This document shows, piece after piece, positions 15,801-24,359 of a stretch of DNA of 31,085 bases. The notes beneath the pieces were generated by a model. The model ran no database searches. It was not told where the DNA came from and worked only from the letters and a program-made list of their open reading frames with translations. Source of the DNA: Lachnoclostridium sp. UBA1241 (GTDB lineage: Bacteria > Bacillota > Clostridia > Lachnospirales > Lachnospiraceae); the NCBI GenBank assembly GCA_002308955.1, contig DBWJ01000005.1:1-31085 (forward strand), written 5' to 3'. Position 1 is the first letter of the stretch, and the number at the start of each line of letters is the position of its first letter. The translations under genes were made by a program, and so were the position numbers.

Positions 15801-17792
15801 TTATTTACCCAGTTTCTCCTCGATGATCTTAATCATTGCGTCTTCGACCTCGGCAATCGTCATGTCGGAGGTGTCGAGAAGCACTGCGTCTTCGGCGCGG
15901 CACAGCGGCGCGTGCTCACGGTGCATGTCGCGGTAATCGCGCTCGGCGATGTCCTTCGCGATCTGCTCGTAATCGGCCTCAATGCCCTTTTCCTCATACT
16001 CTTTGACACGGCGTCTGGCGCGCTCCTCAATCGAGGCGGTCAGATATACCTTCACCTGTGCGTTCGGAAGCACGTTCGTGCCGATGTCACGGCCGTCCAT
16101 AACCACGTCCTTTGTCTCGGCAAGCTTGCGCTGCAGGTCCGCCATCTTATCGCGGATGTCCTTGTTCACGGACGATGCGCTGGCCATGTTTCCGACTTCT
16201 TCGGTACGGATCAGACCGCTCACATTCTCCCCGAATAAAAGCACCTGCTGCACGCCGTCCTTGTAATCGATGGTCACGTCCGCTTCCTTGCCGGCCTTCG
16301 AGATGGCTTCGGCGTCGTCCGCGGAGATGCCCTTACGAAGAAGATACAGGGCGATGGTCCGGTACATGGCTCCGGTGTCAACGTAGATATATCCCATCCG
16401 CTTGGCGACCGCCTTCGCGATGGTGCTCTTGCCGGCGCCCGCCGGTCCGTCAATAGCGATGTTAACTGTCATTTTCTTCTTGTTCTCCTTCCCGGTGTTG
16501 TCCCGGCCGGATTCCTTTCCGGCTCCTTGTTTATCCTCTTTTATGCGCCCCGCAAGATATCCCGTGCTCCAGGCGATCTGCAGGTTAAAGCCTCCGGTCA
16601 TCGCGTCAAGGTCCAGTACCTCGCCTGCGAAACGGAGTCCCTTTACAAGCCGGGATTCCATGGTGGACGGATTGACTTCCTTCACGTTGATGCCGCCCTT
16701 TGTAACGACGGCTTCGTTGTAGCCGCCCGTTCCCGTAACGGTGACCGGAAATGCCTTAAGCGTCCGAAGAAGGGACTGCCGCATCTCCTTTGTAATCTCC
16801 CCGGCCTTCGTTTCGGGGCGGATGCCCGCCACGGAAAGAAGCGGCGTTACAAGGGATGCCGGGACAAGCGTTCCCGCGATATTATTGATCTGTTTGGTTC
16901 CGGCGTAGCGAAGCTCGCGGATCAGGCGTTCATCGAGCTTTTCTTCGGAAAGCGCCGGCTTTAAATCGATATAAAGCGTGCTCCCGGTAAGGCTGTCCCC
17001 GCAGGCGCCGGTAGCCGAAAGCACGACCGGTCCGCTCACGCCCTTATGGGTAAAGAGCAGCTCTCCGAAATCCTCGTAAAGCGTCTTTCCGTTCTTGATA
17101 AACCTTACGCCGATATTCCTAAGGGATAGGCCGCTCAGCTCCGCGCAGAAGCTTTCCTTCGCATTTAGCGAAACAAGCGACGGCGTGAGCCTCGTTACCG
17201 TGTGTCCTGCCTCTTTTGCGAAGCGGTAGCCGTCACCGGTAGAGCCCGTCGAAGGATACGAAAGTCCGCCGGTCGCAAGGACCACGACATCGGCAGGGAT
17301 TGTCTCGCCGTGCTTCATCGAAACGCCGGTCACCTTAGCCGTATAAGAGGATTTCTTCGTGCCCTCTTCCGCGTACGGCTCCGTCAGGATTCCGCTCACC
17401 TCCGCGTGGAGGCGTACGGTTACGTTAAACCGTTTCATCGCGTCCGAAAGTGTCTTGGTGACATCGGACGCGTGGTCCGAAACCGGAAACGCCCGGTTGC
17501 CGCGTTCCACCTTCACAGGCATGCCGTTTCGCTCGAAGAAGGTCATGGCGTCCTCGTTCGAAAACGCAGAGAACGCGCTGTAGAAGAAACGGGGATTGCT
17601 CATGACATTTTCGAAAAACTCCTCACGGCCGCAGGCGTTCGTAAAGTTGCAGCGTCCCTTGCCCGTGATGTAGATTTTCTTTCCGAGCTTCTCATTTTTC
17701 TCAAGAAGAAGGACGCTGTGCCCGGTCTGTGCCGCCGAGCAGGCAGCCATCATGCCGGCCGCGCCTCCTCCGATGATTACAACTTTACTCAT
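15801..17792 (-). CDS. cmk: Fusion of HI0933/BaiN-family flavoprotein and cytidylate kinase
   Basis: 663 residues in one open frame. Residues 1 to about 418 are an NAD(P)/FAD-dependent oxidoreductase of the HI0933 family: FAD-binding GGGAAG at 8-13, GKGRCNFTNA at 44-53, ATGGLSYPSTGSTGDGY, and the family's closing GGFNLQIAWSTGYLAG. Residues 419-440 are a Lys/Glu/Gly linker. Residues 441-663 are a complete Cmk, which phosphorylates CMP and dCMP: P-loop GPAGAGKST at 449-457, DTGAMYRT, and DGRDIGTNV. In related Clostridia these are usually two adjacent genes. A GGAAGGAG tract lies 12 bases before the in-frame ATG at 16472, so Cmk may also be made separately. It overlaps pgsA by 8 bases. Confidence 0.93.
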   Translation of the reverse strand: MSKVVIIGGGAAGMMAACSAAQTGHSVLLLEKNEKLGKKIYITGKGRCNFTNACGREEFFENVMSNPRFFYSAFSAFSNEDAMTFFERNGMPVKVERGNRAFPVSDHASDVTKTLSDAMKRFNVTVRLHAEVSGILTEPYAEEGTKKSSYTAKVTGVSMKHGETIPADVVVLATGGLSYPSTGSTGDGYRFAKEAGHTVTRLTPSLVSLNAKESFCAELSGLSLRNIGVRFIKNGKTLYEDFGELLFTHKGVSGPVVLSATGACGDSLTGSTLYIDLKPALSEEKLDERLIRELRYAGTKQINNIAGTLVPASLVTPLLSVAGIRPETKAGEITKEMRQSLLRTLKAFPVTVTGTGGYNEAVVTKGGINVKEVNPSTMESRLVKGLRFAGEVLDLDAMTGGFNLQIAWSTGYLAGRIKEDKQGAGKESGRDNTGKENKKKMTVNIAIDGPAGAGKSTIAKAVAKRMGYIYVDTGAMYRTIALYLLRKGISADDAEAISKAGKEADVTIDYKDGVQQVLLFGENVSGLIRTEEVGNMASASSVNKDIRDKMADLQRKLAETKDVVMDGRDIGTNVLPNAQVKVYLTASIEERARRRVKEYEEKGIEADYEQIAKDIAERDYRDMHREHAPLCRAEDAVLLDTSDMTIAEVEDAMIKIIEEKLGK

Positions 17793-18366
17793 GCTTCTCC
17801 GAATTTACATTCTTGTCCGTAAGAACCTCCCGGTTGTCCCAGATATAAACAACCAGACTTGCGATGGTTAAGAAAAGCGCAAACCACATGGCGAGCTGTC
17901 CGAGCACGTCGGCGATTTCGAACAGCAGACCGTCGTAATCGTCATCGGCCGTGAACAGAAGAAGCATGCACATGATCATCTGCACAACCGTCTTAATCTT
18001 TCCGAGCATTCCGGCCGCAATGACAACGCCCTTATCAGAAGCGATCAGACGAAAACCGCTGATAACGAAGTCACGGGCCATGATAATAGCGACAACGACA
18101 GCCGGAATCTTTCCGAACTCAATCAGAAGAATCAGCGCCGTGCAGACGAGAATCTTGTCGGCGAGCGGATCCATGAATTTTCCGAAGGTCGTCACCAGAT
18201 TGTATTTTCTTGCGATGTGTCCGTCCAGGAAATCCGTAAAACTCGCAATCGCGAAAACCGCGAGAGCGATGAAGTTATAAAACGGAATCTGCGGAAACAT
18301 AAGCAGAAGCACGAAAACCGGAATCATAAATACCCGGAGCATAGTAAGCTTATTCGGTAAATTCAT
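17785..18366 (-). CDS. pgsA: CDP-diacylglycerol-glycerol-3-phosphate 3-phosphatidyltransferase
   Basis: 193-residue membrane enzyme making phosphatidylglycerol phosphate, the committed step to phosphatidylglycerol and cardiolipin. The full CDP-alcohol phosphotransferase signature is present: D45, D48, G49, A52, R53, G62, D66 and D70. Several membrane segments surround it (about 8-28, 30-45, 85-105, 125-170). The start follows AGGAGAG. It overlaps rimO by 17 bases at its start and the next gene by 8 bases at its end. rimO-pgsA adjacency is common in Firmicutes. Confidence 0.96.
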   Translation of the reverse strand: MNLPNKLTMLRVFMIPVFVLLLMFPQIPFYNFIALAVFAIASFTDFLDGHIARKYNLVTTFGKFMDPLADKILVCTALILLIEFGKIPAVVVAIIMARDFVISGFRLIASDKGVVIAAGMLGKIKTVVQMIMCMLLLFTADDDYDGLLFEIADVLGQLAMWFALFLTIASLVVYIWDNREVLTDKNVNSEKHE

Positions 18367-19678
18367 TGACTGACTCTCCTATCAAATCATATTCTTTCGA
18401 TCCGGTAATCCGTACCGGAACAATGTCGCCGGACAGCAGCACCCTGTCCGCCGTAAAGTAGACAAGCCCGTCGATTCCGGGCGCGTCCATATAGGTCCGC
18501 CCGACACAGACGCCCTCCTCGGGAAGGGACCCGTCCACCAGCACATCGAAGGTCTTTCCGATGCATTTCTTTCCGTATTCCGCGCATATCGTCTTCTGAA
18601 GACGCATCACCGCGTTCCTGCGGCGTTCCTTGACGCGCTTCGGCACGCGTCCGGGCATCTTCGCCGCTGCCGTTCCTTCCTCGGGTGAATACGGGAACAC
18701 CCCGAGGCGGTTGAATTTCATCTTTTCGACAAATCCCACAAGGGTTTCGAAGTCCTCTTCGGTCTCACCCGGAAATCCGGTAATGAGCGTGGTCCGAAGG
18801 GCGATTCCCGGAAGTTCCTTCCGAAGCTTCCGGATCAGGGACTCGATTTCCTTTCCTGTGGTGCGGCGTCCCATTTTCCGAAGTATCGCATCCGAGGCGT
18901 GCTGGATCGGAAGGTCCAGATAACGGCAGATCTTCGGCTCCTTCTTCATCACCCCGATGAGTTCGTCCGTAATCTCCTCCGGATAGCAGTACTGAATCCG
19001 GATCCGTTCGATTCCTTCAATCTTACAAAGCTTTGTAAGAAGCTCCGGAAGCGCCTTATGTCCGTACAGGTCCGTGCCGTAAATCGTCGTCTCCTGGGCT
19101 ACAAGGATCAGTTCCTTCGTGCCGGTCTTCGCCAGGTACTCCGCCTCCGCGATGAGCCGTTCCATGGGAACCGAGCGGTACGGTCCGCGGATTTTCGGGA
19201 TGATGCAGTAGGTGCAGCATTTGTCGCAGCCCTCCGCAATCTTCAGGTTCGAGACGTAATTGCCTGCTGAAAGCATCCGGTCTGCGTCCGGGTCCGGAAG
19301 ATACGACAGGTCTCTTTTCGAAACGGCGAATCCCTTCGCTTCAATCAGCTTCGGGATGTCCTCATAGGCGGTTGTTCCCGCTATGGCGTCCACCTCGGGA
19401 AGGGCTTCCCGGATCTCGTCCGAATAGCGCTCCGCAAGGCATCCGGTGATGATGAGCCGCCTAAGCTTTCCGGTCTTTTTATATTCCGCCGCCTCAATGA
19501 TGGTCTGGATGCTCTCCTCCTTCGCATCGTGAATGAAGCAGCAGGTATTGATGATGATCACTTCGGCTTCCGCTTCGTCGTCGGTCATCTCATGACCGGC
19601 CGCAAGGAGCAGTCCGCCGAGCTTCTCGCTGTCCACAAGGTTCTTGTCGCAGCCGAGCGAAATCAGACAAACCTTCAC
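18350..19678 (-). CDS. rimO: Ribosomal protein S12 methylthiotransferase RimO
   Basis: 442-residue radical SAM enzyme that adds a methylthio group to an aspartate of ribosomal protein S12. The N-terminal MTTase domain binds one 4Fe-4S cluster through C10, C46 and C80; the radical SAM cluster is held by C151, C155 and C158 (CDKCCTYC). A TRAM domain closes the C-terminus (from about 375). The start SLGCDKNLVDSE is typical of RimO rather than MiaB. Start codon is GTG at 19678, overlapping the folD stop as GTGA, with GTGAGG upstream. Confidence 0.97.
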   Translation of the reverse strand: MKVCLISLGCDKNLVDSEKLGGLLLAAGHEMTDDEAEAEVIIINTCCFIHDAKEESIQTIIEAAEYKKTGKLRRLIITGCLAERYSDEIREALPEVDAIAGTTAYEDIPKLIEAKGFAVSKRDLSYLPDPDADRMLSAGNYVSNLKIAEGCDKCCTYCIIPKIRGPYRSVPMERLIAEAEYLAKTGTKELILVAQETTIYGTDLYGHKALPELLTKLCKIEGIERIRIQYCYPEEITDELIGVMKKEPKICRYLDLPIQHASDAILRKMGRRTTGKEIESLIRKLRKELPGIALRTTLITGFPGETEEDFETLVGFVEKMKFNRLGVFPYSPEEGTAAAKMPGRVPKRVKERRRNAVMRLQKTICAEYGKKCIGKTFDVLVDGSLPEEGVCVGRTYMDAPGIDGLVYFTADRVLLSGDIVPVRITGSKEYDLIGESVNEFTE

Positions 19679-20517
19679 TTTATTTCCTCACTTCTTACGA
19701 CGTTGCACATCAGCATGGCGATTGTCATGGGGCCTACGCCGCCGGGTACCGGCGTGATGGCGGAGGCAACGGGCTCAACGCTTTCAAAGTCCACATCGCC
19801 GCACAGCTTGTTGTCTTCGTTGCGGTGAATGCCGACGTCGATGACAACGGCACCCTCCTTCACGTACTCGGCAGTGATGAACTTCGGTTTTCCGATCGCC
19901 ACAACGAGGATGTCGGCCCGCTTCGTAACTTCTGAGAGATTCTTCGTTCTCGAATGGCATACGGTTACGGTTCCGTTCTCTCTAAGGAGCATTGCAGCCA
20001 TCGGTTTTCCGACGATGTTACTGCGTCCTATCACCACGCATTCCTTTCCGGAAATCGTAATTCCGGAGCGCTTCAGAAGCTGGATGACACCTGCGGGCGT
20101 ACAGGACTCAAAGCCCTTGTCTCCGATCCAGAGCCGTCCGACATTGACCGGATGGAAGCCGTCCACGTCCTTGTTCGGATCAATAGCGAGAAGCACCTTG
20201 TCCTCGCAGATTCCCTTCGGAAGCGGAAGCTGTACGAGAATGCCGTTCACGTCATCGCGGGCGTTTAGCTCCGCGATCAGATTAAGCAGCTCCTCCTCGG
20301 TCGTCTCTTCGGGAAGCTCGTAGGCCAGAGACCGCACGCCGATGTATTCGCATGCCTTCTTTTTATTGCCGACGTAAACCGTCGAAGCCTTATCGTTACC
20401 GACCTGGATCACCGCAAGGGTAAGCTCCTTGCCGGCTTCCTTAAGGGCCGCAACCTTCTCCCTAAGTTCGTCCTTGATTTCCGCAGAAATCTTCTTTCCG
20501 TCAATCAAAAATGCCAT
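19675..20517 (-). CDS. folD: FolD, methylenetetrahydrofolate dehydrogenase / cyclohydrolase
   Basis: 280-residue bifunctional folate enzyme interconverting methylene-, methenyl- and formyl-tetrahydrofolate. Seen: STVYVGNKKKACEYIG with the catalytic lysine region at about 46-61, VQLPLPKGI, DGFHPVNVGRLW, the NADP-binding VIGRSNIVGKPMA, and PVPGGVGPMTIAML near the end. Length is standard. The ATG follows AAGGAGAGAGAAA. It starts only 26 bases after the last antiporter-type gene, with no terminator or clear promoter visible between, so it may be co-transcribed with the Mrp-like operon. Confidence 0.97.
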   Translation of the reverse strand: MAFLIDGKKISAEIKDELREKVAALKEAGKELTLAVIQVGNDKASTVYVGNKKKACEYIGVRSLAYELPEETTEEELLNLIAELNARDDVNGILVQLPLPKGICEDKVLLAIDPNKDVDGFHPVNVGRLWIGDKGFESCTPAGVIQLLKRSGITISGKECVVIGRSNIVGKPMAAMLLRENGTVTVCHSRTKNLSEVTKRADILVVAIGKPKFITAEYVKEGAVVIDVGIHRNEDNKLCGDVDFESVEPVASAITPVPGGVGPMTIAMLMCNVVRSEEIK

Positions 20518-20543
20518 TTTCTCTCTCCTTTATGTATCTGTAA

Positions 20544-22706
20544 TTACTGTAAACAATACAACAAGTAAACAAGCATTGCAAGAAGCCCCGCGCAAAATGC
20601 CAGAAGGCCGTAGGAAAGACTCCTTGTAATGAGCTTTGCGGTTTCGCTCGCGTCATCCAGTCCGCGGTTCACGAGCTCGGTGTAGTTCTTCTGCTCCGCA
20701 ATCGGTTTTCTGGTGATTTTACTCTTAAGAACGACGAAGGCGCCGATTACCTTGCCGAGGAACCTGCTTAACCGTCGTGTCGCGGAAAGCGTCGTCGTCT
20801 CGCAAACCGGCTTGAATACGCTTCTCTGTAAACCGGTAACGGTCAGCTCCGGTGTCCGGTCCAAAAGTCCGAACAACCGCTTTAAGAATCCGAATACGCC
20901 CTTCGCGATAAGCTCCGTAAACCTCTCAAGGAACCGGCAGAATGCGCCGCACACGGTCGGAAGAAATGTCAGAAGGATCGGCCGGTACACGGCGTTTTCA
21001 AGGTCCAGCTTCGCCGGGAACCGGTTTATGTAAACCGTTTCGTTCTTCGATACACGTTTCGTGATCAGCTTCTTTACGACGAACCACCAGAGCAGCAGTC
21101 CGATCGTGCAGGAGATGACGGCTCCCTTCACATTTTCCGCGGTAAATGTGCGGAACGTTTCTTCGGCGGGCATGTATTCCGTAAGCTTGGCCGCGCGCTC
21201 CGAAAGCGGGAACATCAGGTATTCCGGAAGCGTACCGGCAAGGTAGATGACCGCTGCGGGGATGCTCAGGAGAATCTTTAAGGAAAGCGGCAGGTAAGCT
21301 TTCTTCGTCTGATTGAACGCTTCCACTTCCTTTGATGGTTTCCGAAAGAACAGAATCAGGAACAGCTTCAGCATGTAGGCAAGCGTGCAGCCGCCGGCGA
21401 TCAGGAACAGAATCTCCGCGATTTTATAGTATATGAGGCCGTTCTCATGGTAGCAGAGAACGAGCGACTCATGCAGCATGGATTTCGATACAAAGCCCGA
21501 AAGTCCGGGGATACCCGCGATGCCGAGGGCGGCGATCAGGAAGACTACCATGAACCACGGTCTTCCGACGCCGAAACCTCTCAGTTTATTCAGGTCTCTC
21601 GTATGAAGGTTACGGACAACAATTCCGGCGCACAGGAACAGAACCAGCTTAAACAGGGAATGGTTCGCCATGTGAAGCATGGTGCCCTGCACGGCAAGCC
21701 ACTGCTCTCTGTCGAGAATGCACATGGTGCCCGCGCCGACGAGCATGAAACCGATCTGCGATACGGACGAGCACGCAAGAATGTGCTTCATGTCAACGGA
21801 TACGAGGGCGCCGACGGAACCGATCAGCATCGTGCAGACCGCAATGGCAACAAGAAGCAGGCCGAAATGCGTGTCGCCGACGAATACTCTTCCGGTAAGG
21901 ATCAGGATTCCGTACATGCCGGCCTTCGTCAGAATTCCGGACAGAAGCGCTGACGCCGGGGCTGGTGCCACCGGGTGCGCCTTCGGAAGCCAGATGTGTA
22001 ACGGGAACGCGCCGGCTTTGGCGCCGAAGCCGAACAGCAGACAGAATCCGGCGACGCGGAGCTGCTTCTGATTGAATAAACTCAGGTCAAGCTTGGCAAT
22101 GTCCTGTAGGTTCAGCGTACCGAGGTTCGACTCCAGAAGGAAGATTCCCATCAGCATGACGAGGCCGCCGATCACGGCAACGGCAAGGTATGTCTTCGAC
22201 GCGCGCACCGCTTCCGCGTCCTCCTCATGGACAACCCAGAGGTAGGAAGCAAGCGACATCACCTCGAAGAAGATGAAAAGCGTATAGAACTCGGCCGCGT
22301 AGAACACGCCGAGCGTTGCGCCGAGCGTCAGAAGCGTATAGAAGAAGTACCGTCCGCGGTTTTCCTCACCCTTCATGTACCAAAGCGCAAAGGCTGCGCT
22401 CACCGTCCAGCAGAACGCCGCGAGAATGCCGTACAGCGCGCGGAACTCATCCACACGGAAGTAGATCCCGCGTCCGCAGATTTCGGGAATGCTCAAAAGA
22501 ACATGTCCGCCGTTTTGAATCGGTCCGATTCCGAACACAACCGTCAGGATAAGCGTCACGAAACAAAGCCCGAGAAATGTGACTTCCCCGCACCGGATAA
22601 GCGCTTTGTTTTCTTTCTTCTCTCCCGCCGCAACCGTCAGACGGCATACAAAGCCGCCGAGTATCGGAAGCAGAATCGGAAGAAGAAGTCCGTAGGTCTC
22701 TTTCAT
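20544..22706 (-). CDS. Large antiporter-type membrane subunit (NuoL/HyfB/MrpA-like), 720 residues
   Basis: Proton-conducting membrane protein of the NuoL/M/N-MrpA/D family, with about 14 core membrane segments. The key charged residues are intact: E148 in FIFFEVMSL, K230 in GFGAKAGAFPLHIWLPKAHP, K261 in LTKAG and K408 in GFVSKSML. After the core, about 470-720 is a long tail with further membrane segments, amphipathic basic stretches and a last hydrophobic helix at about 698-720, recalling the C-terminal extensions of NuoL and HyfB. It is the last of four such subunits in the operon, and follows a 63-base gap with two inverted repeats. Start ATG follows CAGGAG. Which ion it moves cannot be told from sequence. 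Confidence 0.88.
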   Translation of the reverse strand: MKETYGLLLPILLPILGGFVCRLTVAAGEKKENKALIRCGEVTFLGLCFVTLILTVVFGIGPIQNGGHVLLSIPEICGRGIYFRVDEFRALYGILAAFCWTVSAAFALWYMKGEENRGRYFFYTLLTLGATLGVFYAAEFYTLFIFFEVMSLASYLWVVHEEDAEAVRASKTYLAVAVIGGLVMLMGIFLLESNLGTLNLQDIAKLDLSLFNQKQLRVAGFCLLFGFGAKAGAFPLHIWLPKAHPVAPAPASALLSGILTKAGMYGILILTGRVFVGDTHFGLLLVAIAVCTMLIGSVGALVSVDMKHILACSSVSQIGFMLVGAGTMCILDREQWLAVQGTMLHMANHSLFKLVLFLCAGIVVRNLHTRDLNKLRGFGVGRPWFMVVFLIAALGIAGIPGLSGFVSKSMLHESLVLCYHENGLIYYKIAEILFLIAGGCTLAYMLKLFLILFFRKPSKEVEAFNQTKKAYLPLSLKILLSIPAAVIYLAGTLPEYLMFPLSERAAKLTEYMPAEETFRTFTAENVKGAVISCTIGLLLWWFVVKKLITKRVSKNETVYINRFPAKLDLENAVYRPILLTFLPTVCGAFCRFLERFTELIAKGVFGFLKRLFGLLDRTPELTVTGLQRSVFKPVCETTTLSATRRLSRFLGKVIGAFVVLKSKITRKPIAEQKNYTELVNRGLDDASETAKLITRSLSYGLLAFCAGLLAMLVYLLYCLQ

Positions 22707-22741
22707 AACGACTCCTGAGTGAAACTTTTAAACTATATAAC

Positions 22742-22779
22742 GATTCGCATCGGCGAACCGGATACTTCGTTAACGAAGT
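22742..22779 (-). other. Two adjacent inverted repeats between antiporter genes
   Basis: A perfect 16-bp palindrome ACTTCGTTAACGAAGT (22764-22779) covers the stop codon at 22770. Next to it a 7-bp stem, GGTTCGC/GCGAATC on the minus strand, closes around a 4-base loop (22742-22759). The following minus-strand bases are AT-rich (TTATATAGTTTAAAAG) but lack a T-run. This may be a weak attenuator or an mRNA processing site that lowers expression of the last antiporter gene and the folD group. Confidence 0.4.
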
Positions 22780-24347
22780 CCCGCTGCAACCTTCGCCGCG
22801 AAATCCGCAAGCGGCCCCGAGAACAGGCCGATCACGATAATGGCAATCGCAAGAATAATAAGCGGAACGCACATCCTCGCGCCGGGACGTCCTTCGCCGT
22901 ATACTGCGGGGACGGTCTCCTCTTCGGAAGGCTTCGCCGCTTCGTTAGACGCTTCCACCGCTTCGGAAGACTTCTCTTCGGCTGCTTCCGCCGAAACGGA
23001 AGGCTTCGCCGTCTCTTTGACCGGTGTCCATGCACGGATCACGAGCTGCATGATATAGGCTGCCGTCAGAAACGCGGAAAGCATGACTGCGGCAAGACCG
23101 AGGTACGCAAACGCTCCGGCGCCTTCCGCGCCGCTCTGCACCGCCGCCTGGGCGATGTACCATTTGCTGATGAAACCGCAGAACGGAGGAATGCCGATCA
23201 GGGCGATTCCCGCTACGGTGTAAACACTCATAATAACCGGCATCTTCCGGGCAATGCCGTCCATCTCCCAGAGGTATTTGCGGCCGGTCTTGATCATGAT
23301 CGCGCCGATGCAGTAGAACAGCGTAATCTTCATAAGTCCGTGGCACACGAGATGCAAAAACGCAGCCTTCATGCCGGCCTCGCTCATCAGTGCCGCGGCG
23401 AACAGAATATACGACAGGTTGCTGACCGTCGAGTACGCGAGACGCCGCTTTACGTGCTGCTCCTTAAGCGCCTTGACGGAGCCGTACACGATCGTCACGG
23501 CGGCATCGGTCAGAATAATCTTCTGCGCAACCGAGCCCGCAAGGAACGACGTTCCGAAGCTGTAATAGGTAATCCGGATGATTGCGAACGCGCCGGCCTT
23601 TACAACCGCAACCGCGTGTAAAAGCGCCGTAACCGGTGTCGGGGCAACCGAAGCAGTCGGGAGCCAGCCGTGTACCGGGAAGATCGCGGCTTTGACGCCG
23701 AAGCCGAACACCGCAAGGGTGTAAACAAGCAAAAGGAACGTGCCGTGCTTTGCGATCGCGTCCGCGGACAGAACACCGCCGTAGACGAAATCAATCGTGT
23801 CCCCGAGTGTCAGGATCGCGATAAACCCGAGGAATCCGAAGGCCGCTCCGCCGAAGGAGTACTTCATGTACTTTCGCGCGGCGACAACGGACTTATGGTC
23901 GAGCTCATGCATGACAAGAGGAATCGTGACGATGGTCAAAAGCTCGTAGAACATGTACATCGTCATCAGGTTTCCGGCAAATGCGATACCGCACGTCACA
24001 CCGTACGTCATCGTATAAAAAGCGAAGAACGTGTTCTGCCTCCCGCCCTCCATGTACTCAAAGGCATATACGACGGCAAGGGGCCACAGGAAGGAAATCA
24101 GTCCGGCAAATACCATGCCGCATCCGTCAAGACGGAAACGGATTTCCAGAATACCGGCGAGCTGTAAGGTAAGTTCCCGCTCTCCCGGCGGGAAGACAAG
24201 GAGTGCCGCGACCATAACGGAGGTGAGAAGCGTCACCGAAAAGACGAAGAGATTTCTTCGCCGGTCGTTACGAATCGGATGTACCACCATCGCCGTTCCG
24301 AAAAGCAGCGGAACCAGGACGGGGATCAACAGGAAATAAGCACTCAT
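22770..24347 (-). CDS. Antiporter-type membrane subunit (NuoM/MrpD-like), 525 residues
   Basis: Second of the four large antiporter-type proteins. Conserved charged residues: E135 in MFYELLTIV, K219 in GFGVKAAIFPVHGWLP, K250 in VVKAG, and K395 in GFISKWYIA. About 14 membrane segments. Between the last two segments there is an Ala/Glu/Ser-rich hydrophilic insert at about 442-488 (for example AEAAEEKSSEAVEAS), a loop not expected in a standard MrpD of about 490-500 residues. The gene begins 12 bases after the previous one, with a GAGAGTG ribosome binding site. The next gene upstream has a similar insert at the same place, so the two look like paralogues. Confidence 0.88.
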   Translation of the reverse strand: MSAYFLLIPVLVPLLFGTAMVVHPIRNDRRRNLFVFSVTLLTSVMVAALLVFPPGERELTLQLAGILEIRFRLDGCGMVFAGLISFLWPLAVVYAFEYMEGGRQNTFFAFYTMTYGVTCGIAFAGNLMTMYMFYELLTIVTIPLVMHELDHKSVVAARKYMKYSFGGAAFGFLGFIAILTLGDTIDFVYGGVLSADAIAKHGTFLLLVYTLAVFGFGVKAAIFPVHGWLPTASVAPTPVTALLHAVAVVKAGAFAIIRITYYSFGTSFLAGSVAQKIILTDAAVTIVYGSVKALKEQHVKRRLAYSTVSNLSYILFAAALMSEAGMKAAFLHLVCHGLMKITLFYCIGAIMIKTGRKYLWEMDGIARKMPVIMSVYTVAGIALIGIPPFCGFISKWYIAQAAVQSGAEGAGAFAYLGLAAVMLSAFLTAAYIMQLVIRAWTPVKETAKPSVSAEAAEEKSSEAVEASNEAAKPSEEETVPAVYGEGRPGARMCVPLIILAIAIIVIGLFSGPLADFAAKVAAGLR

Positions 24348-24359
24348 TTTACACTCTCA

